Below are positions 57,960-64,000 of a DNA stretch of 64,000 bases, in pieces. This stretch comes from Cristatella mucedo (lineage: Eukaryota; Bryozoa; Phylactolaemata; Cristatellidae), in assembly GCA_009760855.2 (NCBI GenBank), contig WPIO01000046.1:2990001-3054000 (forward strand), given 5' to 3'. Under the pieces are notes generated by a model. That model was given only the letters and a program-made list of their open reading frames with translations, had not been told where the DNA came from and did no database searches. Position 1 is the first letter of the stretch. Every line of letters starts with the position of its first letter. The translations under genes and the position numbers were made by a program.

Positions 57960-59035
57960 TATGTGTCTTTTAAGTGCTGGCGATACGCAGCTGTATTTGC
58001 CATTCAAACCGTCGGAATCTGCTGAAGCAACAGATAAACTGAACGTATGCCTTGCCGACATTCGATATTGGATTTTGGAGAATTTCTTGAAACTAAACGG
58101 CGATAAAACTAAACTGCTGCTCATAGGACACCCTAAGCGTGTGGCTGGACTAGAAGGCTTTGCTCTTTTAATAATTGATGTTGTTGTGTGCATATTGTCA
58201 TGGCTCGGAATTAAGTTGTCGTCTTTGACAACTGCCTAAGTATTTGAAAGCTTCGTTAAGAAGACTACTTCCACAGCCAACAGTCACGTCCGACCCCTAA
58301 CTGAAGATTACGAACAGTCTTCCATGGTGGCTTGCAAAGGATATGACTGGCTCCTTAGTTCTGTATTGGCTAGATGATTGCAATTCCCTTTTCGCGGGGC
58401 TAACGAAAAAAGCCACCAGGCCCCTGAACGTGGCGACAAATATGGCTGCAAGGATAGTTTTCAAATCACAGAGGCTTGTCCATGTGTCTCCTTTGCTAAA
58501 CGAGCTAGGATGACTGCCGGTTGATCAACGGATAAGGTGCAACATTCTTACGCTGACCCACAAGACCCGCCACGGCTTGGCTCCTCCATACCTAGCTGAA
58601 CTGCTGCACCAGTTTCAGCCTTCTCGTGCCCTCAGGTCCTGTATGGATAGTAAATTAGCTGTTCCATTCTTCCGCTTAAACACCGTTGGTGACAGAAGAC
58701 AGAAGTTTTAGCTCTGCAGGTCCTAGACTGTGGAACTCGCTTCCGCGATTCTTATGCAGCGACATCTACTCTCCTGCTGCCGACTGTAGCACATCATTTC
58801 TAGCCGTCCTGAGCTGCTACTTCCATGCCACTCACTACATCAACTGCTCTTCTGACTCTGCTATGCTTCCCACTGACACTGTGTTGCGTGAGACGAAGTC
58901 CGTTGGCTACCGAACGCATACCACTCGCCGCTTAAGCTGCGAGTGTGCGCTATACAAAGCTCTCCCGCTCAACACCCACACAGCCACTGCGGCTTCGTGG
59001 AGTTACAGACGGAGATACACTATAGTCGAGGTGTA
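57960..59035 (+). mobile_element. LINE-B 3' third, plus strand
   Basis: Reads AGDTQLYLPFKPSESAEATD, DKLNVCLADIRYWILENFLK and NGDKTKLLLIGHPKRVAGLE, then after frame breaks a C-terminus with SFSSAGPRLWNSLPRFLCSD and RETKSVGYRT, closing with gtggagttacagacggagat at about 58999-59018. The best preserved LINE-B reading frame. Confidence 0.9.
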
Positions 59036-59039
59036 GTGT

Positions 59040-60435
59040 ATGAGTAGGGGGCAGCCCAGGTTGCTTCTCAGTTATAAGGGAAAATGCACCGACCGCGCAA
59101 AATGCGCGGAAAGTTTTGCTGTTCGCTGTATTGAGAGTGCTCTCTCGCTAAGGGAGAGAAAGCAGCTTACAGGGTCGCACGCGGTTTAATTGGACACTTA
59201 CTAGTTTATTTACCCCCAAAATGCATTTGGCATCTGTAAAAAAATTGGATAAAAGTAGCACCCTAAAATGAAAGTGATTTCGCACGCCCGTCGTCGGCTC
59301 TGAGTGTAGCTGGCGCGAACATTCTCGGATTCGCGAGTCAACTTTGTCACACCGCCAGTCGGATGTTGCGTAATCGAAAGCGTGGGAGAAGTGTGGTAGA
59401 AGCGGCGCCGGTGATTTGGCGAGGGTGAGCACGAGCGTGACTAGCCAGGATTCGCTGGCAGGATTCCGTCGCATGCTTGAGAAGTTGACGTGTCTGAACA
59501 ACGATTTACCTGCATTGATACATTCCTTTTCGATGAGGCAGGAGAATAAGGAATGCTATCGAAGAGCACCGATCCGCTAATAGCGGCGAGAATTTTTTTA
59601 AACAGACAACTTCGCTAAAGCAGAGCCGAAATCAAGGTTTGCTCTTAGCCTGAAGACGAAGACGACAGCGCCATAAAAGGCAGTTTATCTCAATATCTCT
59701 GGTTTAAGGCTCAAACAAGGTTTTTAAGCGCGCTTCTTGTGACGCCGAAAAATTCGGATTTTTTTCAGCTGCAGTAACATTGAACGCTCGTAGCTAGATT
59801 TTTAGAACTTGCCTGAGCGGTAAAATTGCAGCGCGTATTTAAATGTATGGCTTGAACTTCGCGTTCCAACATTCTTTTGGATGCAACGACTTTCTGATCT
59901 AATGATGAGCTGCGTGCAACGAGCTTAGTGGGAACTTTGGGGAGCATTGTAGCATGACTTGGAGCGCTTCTGGCCAAAAACGAAAGTTGTCTCTGCATGC
60001 TAAATTGGAGCGGTCTGTTATGAAACCATCATGATCTGACTTGCAGTGATGGGGCTCAAATGAAAAAGTTGTTAAACTGAAGGTTACTTTCTCTGTATAG
60101 GTATTTGGACCGCTGATACTCTGTGAAGGCAAGAAACTCCAAGCGTCGCATTTCACTCGATGACGTTCATTTTGCTGAAAAATATTTACTCGAGATGGAA
60201 TAGATTTTTAATGAAGCGTTCGTTTCGTTGCTTTGATGGAGGCATTGGCTGTCAAGATACATTAACACTGACTGAGGCGAGTCGCAGACTGCCTTTGATA
60301 GGAATGGTAGACGAGTCGCGGCAGACTCGTCTCTCGTTTTCATATACAGATTTGAGTTTTAATCGCAGAAAGGATGCTGATGTAGCGAAATGAAAGCTCG
60401 CAAAATAGTTAATTGTTTATTGACGATGACACAAC
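59040..60435. other. Intergenic, nothing recognised
   Basis: Includes a short hairpin CCGCGCA-aaa-TGCGCGG near 59093-59109. No coding support. Confidence 0.4.
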
Positions 60436-60439
60436 TTAC

Positions 60440-61415
60440 TAGCTATGGGTAAAGCAAGAGTTTTTAGAAATGCAAAGCCTAATTCTCTTATTCTCTCGGC
60501 CAAAATATGTGCTAAAGCAGCTGCAATCAACCTGGGTGTCATTTTTTTTAAAGATTACCTCTCAATAAACGACCACGTCAGTTCCACGCCCGATTCTGCT
60601 TGCTCAGGTTTAAGTGAAATTTCAAAAGAAAATCGCGCTTGCTTAGATTAGGATACCGCAGTAGAGGTAGTCGAAAAGTTTGCGACTCCTATCTAGGCTT
60701 CGGTTACTCGCTATTTGCAGTCTACTCTGCCTGTGAAATGAGGCGCCAACTGTTACTGCTACAGGATCTACAGCTAGGCTTGTCTACCGCGGGCGTCAAA
60801 ACTGCCACAACATCGCGCTATTACGCATCGTTCCGACCGACCTTCGCAAGCTTCTCACCAATCGGCTCCCTCATCGACCTCAAGATCACTCGCTTGTATG
60901 TTCTTTTACTCCCTTGCACCCTGGCTCCTATTTTATTGAAAGGCTTCTTTCTTGGAAATTTTTTCTCTGAAATTTTCTGAAATGCTTCACGTCTCTCACC
61001 ACTGGCTCTTCGGACTCAGGTCGCTTAACTGTGTCTTTAATCAACTTAAAATTCTGTAAGGATTCTGCCTTTAGTTCCTAAAGATAAGGAGTCACTGACA
61101 AAATTTGCTTAATGCGTACTAGCGCTGTGCATGTTCTCACTAAGAAATTGGTATATAAATATAGAAAAATATATAATTCATTTGTATAGAGCCCTAAAAA
61201 AGCCTAATCTCTATTCAGGCGCCTCAACATATGCCTCGGGGCACGAGCCCATGACCTCAGCCAGGCCTTGGTCGCGGCGAGCACGTTAACCGCTGGGCCA
61301 AACCAGATCGGCGATATGCTTTCTTTACAGCACATTTAAAGTGCCTAGAAAGAGATTTAGCTGGCTCAGGGCGCTACGCTACTAAATTTTATGTTATTAT
61401 TATTATTACTATTAC
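60440..61415 (+). mobile_element. LINE-A copy, plus strand, with nested SINE-2
   Basis: INLGVIFFKDYLSINDHVSS (about 60525-60582) is the post-catalytic LGV.FDS.LSF..HV block; 3' end cctagaaagagatttagctg and (TTA)n at about 61390-61410. SINE-2 at 61165-61308 lies within the 3' region. Confidence 0.75.
61165..61308 (-). mobile_element. SINE-2, minus strand, nested
   Basis: Tail complement agagccctaaaaaagcctaa, tctctattcaggcgcctcaa, then gggcacgagcccatgacctc and a head ending ccgctgggccaaaccag. Confidence 0.78.
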
Positions 61416-61429
61416 TATTATCATCATAA

Positions 61430-61660
61430 TGACTTCCTGGCATTTCCTTATTTGAGGATATAGAAAAAGAAACTAAATCGCACGCACGCACGCACACTAC
61501 CATACACTAACCATAACTTTCATGTTGACTCTGTGCATGTTATTATTAGCCATACGATCGAGCTACCTTTGCAGCACGTGTAAAGTGCCAATAACGAGAT
61601 CAAGTTCTCTGAGGGCCGTATACAAGTGAACTATTATTGTTAGTAGAGGTATTATTACCT
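61430..61660 (+). mobile_element. LINE-A 3' tail
   Basis: cactaaccataactttcatg, tgactctgtgcatgttatta, then ccaataacgagatcaagttc, tctgagggccgtatacaagt. Second of three LINE-A copies in direct series. A (CGCA)n run at about 61482-61495. Confidence 0.7.
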
Positions 61661-61664
61661 GCTC

Positions 61665-62485
61665 TTCTATGCGTTTTCTCCGTCCATGTGCATTGCCGTC
61701 GGTGCGCTTAAATGTGCTGAAATTGTACAAGGAGGAATTAGAAAACCTAACGCTCAAAATTGGCTCAGCCATTCCTGTTGAATCTGTACGAAATCTAAAT
61801 GTCCTTTTCCAAAGCGATCTTTCATTGACGACCGCATCAGTTCCACAGTCAGGTCTGCCTACTTTCAGCTACATAACATAGCTAAAATTCGGGCTTATTT
61901 AGACAGGGACACTACATCTAAATTGGTCCATAAATTTTTGACATCCCGTCTCTCAACTTCTGTAACTCACTGTTTGCTGGTCTACCGGCTTATGCCATCA
62001 GGTGCTTACAGCTGCTGCAAAACTCTGCAGCTAGGCTTGTCTATCGTGAGCGTCATTATTGCCGCATCACACCACTTCCCGCCGACATGCACTGGCTCCA
62101 GTCAAGCAACGCATCAACGACTTCAAGTTTTTTTGCTCACTTTTAGGTCCCTCCACTCTTTGGCTCCAGCCTACCTATCAGATCCACTGCCAAACCGGGC
62201 TGAGCATCGTATGATCCGCTTTTCGGAATCTATTCGTTAGCTTATACATCGTACGAGCCTCGAATCCTCGGGAGATTTTTGGCCTTACGTTCTTATGCTC
62301 TCAAAGCTTGGAACTTGCGCCCTACCGGCTTCACGACATCTCCTGACTTGGCCACATTTAAAAACAAGCTAAAACTCATCCATTTACCACAGTATTTAGT
62401 GGGTCTATGTTGATTCGTCCTTGGTGGGCTAATGCGAGGTGATACTGTGTATGCTGCCATTAAACATATTTGCATTCTAACCCTG
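61665..62485 (+). mobile_element. LINE-A 3' half
   Basis: LTLKIGSAIPVESVRNLNVL (about 61750-61808, the LGV..D block), then YLSDPLPNRAEHRMIRFSES (about 62172-62231), and the stretch of the C-terminus ending ttggccacatttaaaaac near 62355. Third in direct series. Confidence 0.8.
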
Positions 62486-62519
62486 AGGATTTCACCTCTA
62501 CAATAATATTAGTAGCAAT

Positions 62520-62592
62520 GATAATAACAATATATTTGTATAGCCCCATCAGACAACTGAATCTCTTTCTAGGCACTTCACAGATACTTACG
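62520..62592 (-). mobile_element. LINE-A/SINE-2 tail fragment
   Basis: Complement of the shared tail (tatagccccatcagacaact, gaatctctttctaggcactt). Immediately joined to a plus-strand LINE-B 3' end. Confidence 0.6.
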
Positions 62593-62870
62593 CAACGACA
62601 ACTACTCTCCGGCTGCCGACATTGGCTCATCTTTTTCAGCGGTCCTGAGCTGCTACTTCCAAGCTAGTCACTACCTTAACTGCTCTCCTGACTCTGCTAT
62701 GGTTCCCACTTTCTCTTTGTTGCGTGAGACGAAGTCTGTTTGTTACCGAATGCGTACAGAAAGCCGCTTAGGCTGTGAACGCGCTACACAAAACTCTCAT
62801 GCGTAACACCCACATGGTTTTTATGACTTTGTGGAGTTACAGACGGAGTTAAATTACATTAAATTATCAA
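62593..62870 (+). mobile_element. LINE-B 3' end, plus strand
   Basis: gcaacgacaactactctccg, cttcccag/aagctagtcact region, gcgtgagacgaagtctgttt and gtggagttacagacggagtt, ending in (TTAAA)-like tail. Confidence 0.85.
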
Positions 62871-63071
62871 TAGCATTATCAAATCATTAGTGGCAACGTC
62901 CACAAGCAGCAGCCACAGTGTAAACAGGTACATGCACACGGAGAGCGAATCAAAATGACCCACCAAATGCTGTAACAAACAGGTGCATTGTAAGGTTCTT
63001 TTTAAATGTCGTCATGTCAGGTGACGTTGCAACGTGCATCCGCTTCTTTTAATATATGTTATATATGATAT

Positions 63072-63213
63072 ATAATTTATTTATATAGCGCCCCAAGAGA
63101 ACTTAATCTCTATTCAGGCGCTTCACATTTGCCTCGGGGCTCGAGCCCACGACCTCAGTCAGACCTTGGTCGGGGCGAGCACATTAACCGCTAGACCAAA
63201 CCGGCTCGGCTTT
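63072..63213 (-). mobile_element. SINE-2, minus strand
   Basis: The cleanest SINE-2 copy: tail complement agcgccccaagagaacttaa, tctctattcaggcgcttcac, B-box region ggggctcgagcccacgacct, A-box region ttaaccgctagaccaaacc. Confidence 0.82.
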
Positions 63214-63239
63214 TCACAGTTCATACATTACCTCTTGCT

Positions 63240-63478
63240 TATGTGATAGCCAAGTACAATCTAGACTTTCACTTTTACTTAGATGATACTCAGTTGTACC
63301 TTTACTTTCATCATACTGAGTTGTCACTTCTAACCATGTTATGCTCGTTGTGATTGAACATGCTACCACTGACCATTTGATCATGTTTCAATTGCATCTA
63401 ATGCAAAGTTCCTAGAAATATATTGGATTTTCTGAGGGCACTATGAAAATTTATTATTATTATTATTATTATTATACA
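63240..63478 (+). mobile_element. LINE-A, internally deleted copy
   Basis: Catalytic-box region FHFYLDDTQLYLYFHH (about 63267-63315) joined directly to the 3' untranslated region (tcacttctaaccatgttatg) and tail ttcctagaaatatattggat with (TTA)n at 63453-63475. About 0.9 kb of the family is missing between. Confidence 0.75.
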
Positions 63479-63716
63479 TAACCTGTTGACATGCTTTCTT
63501 TGCAGCACAATGTGCCGGGAAAAGATTAAAATATATTACTGCCAGCATGTGAGTGTTGAATTTTGTATTATTGGTTTTAATTCTGTCGCTAAACGGTACG
63601 TCCACTAGGAATGACTTGCCAATCGTGCGGATAAACTTCTTTGCATAGACTAGCGAACTGATTTGACAGAATCTCTATGAAGTTTTCGCAGTGATGGATA
63701 GTTTTTAATGGTGCGC

Positions 63717-63774
63717 TCAAAGCCTATGCGCTGTTTGAGGAGCCGTTGGTAGCCGAGTCATCCTCACGGGATTT
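63717..63774 (-). CDS. Candidate last coding exon, unknown gene
   Basis: Follows the candidate exon at 63803-63891 after only 28 nt (GTATGT...T-run...TAG). With phase carried over it reads NPVRMTRLPTAPQTAHRL and stops at TGA 63717-63719. The unusually short intron is the main doubt. Confidence 0.25.
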
Positions 63775-63802
63775 CTAAAAAAAAAAGAGAAGCCCAACAT
63801 AC

Positions 63803-63891
63803 CTGAAGTAATCTAGGGTTAACTTCAAAGAAACATCAACCTCTGTCGATTGGGTGCCATCAGAGACTCGCCAATCTGTCACCAGTTTTTC
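63803..63891 (-). CDS. Candidate exon, unknown gene
   Basis: 89 nt; acceptor cctcacttag above 63891 and donor GTATGT directly below 63803. The one open frame reads EKLVTDWRVSDGTQ then EVDVSLKLTLDYF, with balanced composition unlike the surrounding repeats. Not recognised. The gene would run off the right edge. Confidence 0.35.
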
Positions 63892-64000
63892 CTAAGTGAG
63901 GCCATCATATTTCAGCAGCTTTCGCTGCCTGCATTAGGACTCGACTGGTAGCTGAAGAAAATGCCTTGGAGCTTTTTACTTTAAAAGTTCAGCGAACGCT

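Overview
The window is nuclear DNA of an animal. Two conserved animal genes with spliceosomal introns can be assembled exon by exon with consistent GT-AG borders and reading phase. On the plus strand at the left edge are the last five coding exons of a dynactin p150 (DCTN1) homologue (992-8852). On the minus strand (23130-33522) is a nearly complete LIM-domain-binding gene (LDB/Chip family), eight coding exons. The two genes converge tail to tail. Between and inside them lies a dense layer of retroelements. The LDB protein is clearly orthologous but diverged in its middle exons. Together with a CpG-poor background broken by strongly CpG-rich blocks, this suggests an invertebrate with DNA methylation, possibly an early-branching lineage such as a sponge; the species cannot be fixed from this sequence.

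Layout. 1-9.6 kb: DCTN1 3' part, with LINE tails, Tc1-like relics and a tRNA-SINE in its introns. 9.6-22.1 kb: intergenic repeats: an antisense LINE-A piece, two SINE-1 copies, a solo LTR with perfect 5-bp target duplication (13072-13505), and a long LINE-A copy (16500-19690) split by a 774-bp LTR-like insertion. 22.15-33.5 kb: LDB gene, its introns filled by LINE-A, LINE-B and SINE-2 pieces and a long CA tract. 33.5-45.2 kb: no confident gene; LINE-B copies in opposite orientations, SINE-1 copies and simple repeats. 45.4-53.8 kb: two large CpG-rich blocks without a recognisable coding exon, possibly a promoter region (perhaps of LDB, whose 5' end is not found). 54-63.5 kb: LINE-A/LINE-B pieces and SINE-2 copies. 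63.7-63.9 kb: a possible C-terminal exon pair of an unknown minus-strand gene.

Two non-LTR retrotransposon families dominate, both of CR1/L2 type by their reverse-transcriptase C-terminal motifs. LINE-A ends in 'gagttctctgagggcgcta' followed by (TTA)n; LINE-B ends in a 'ggagttacagacggagata' tail. SINE-2 carries a tRNA-like head joined to the LINE-A 3' tail, so it was probably mobilised by LINE-A. SINE-1 is a separate tRNA-derived family. I found no operon, CRISPR array, tRNA/rRNA gene or new multi-gene system. The most useful observations are the LDB gene model and the evidence of element-element interactions (SINE/LINE tail sharing, a 65-bp orphan tail insertion, a SINE ending at an LDB splice donor, solo LTRs).
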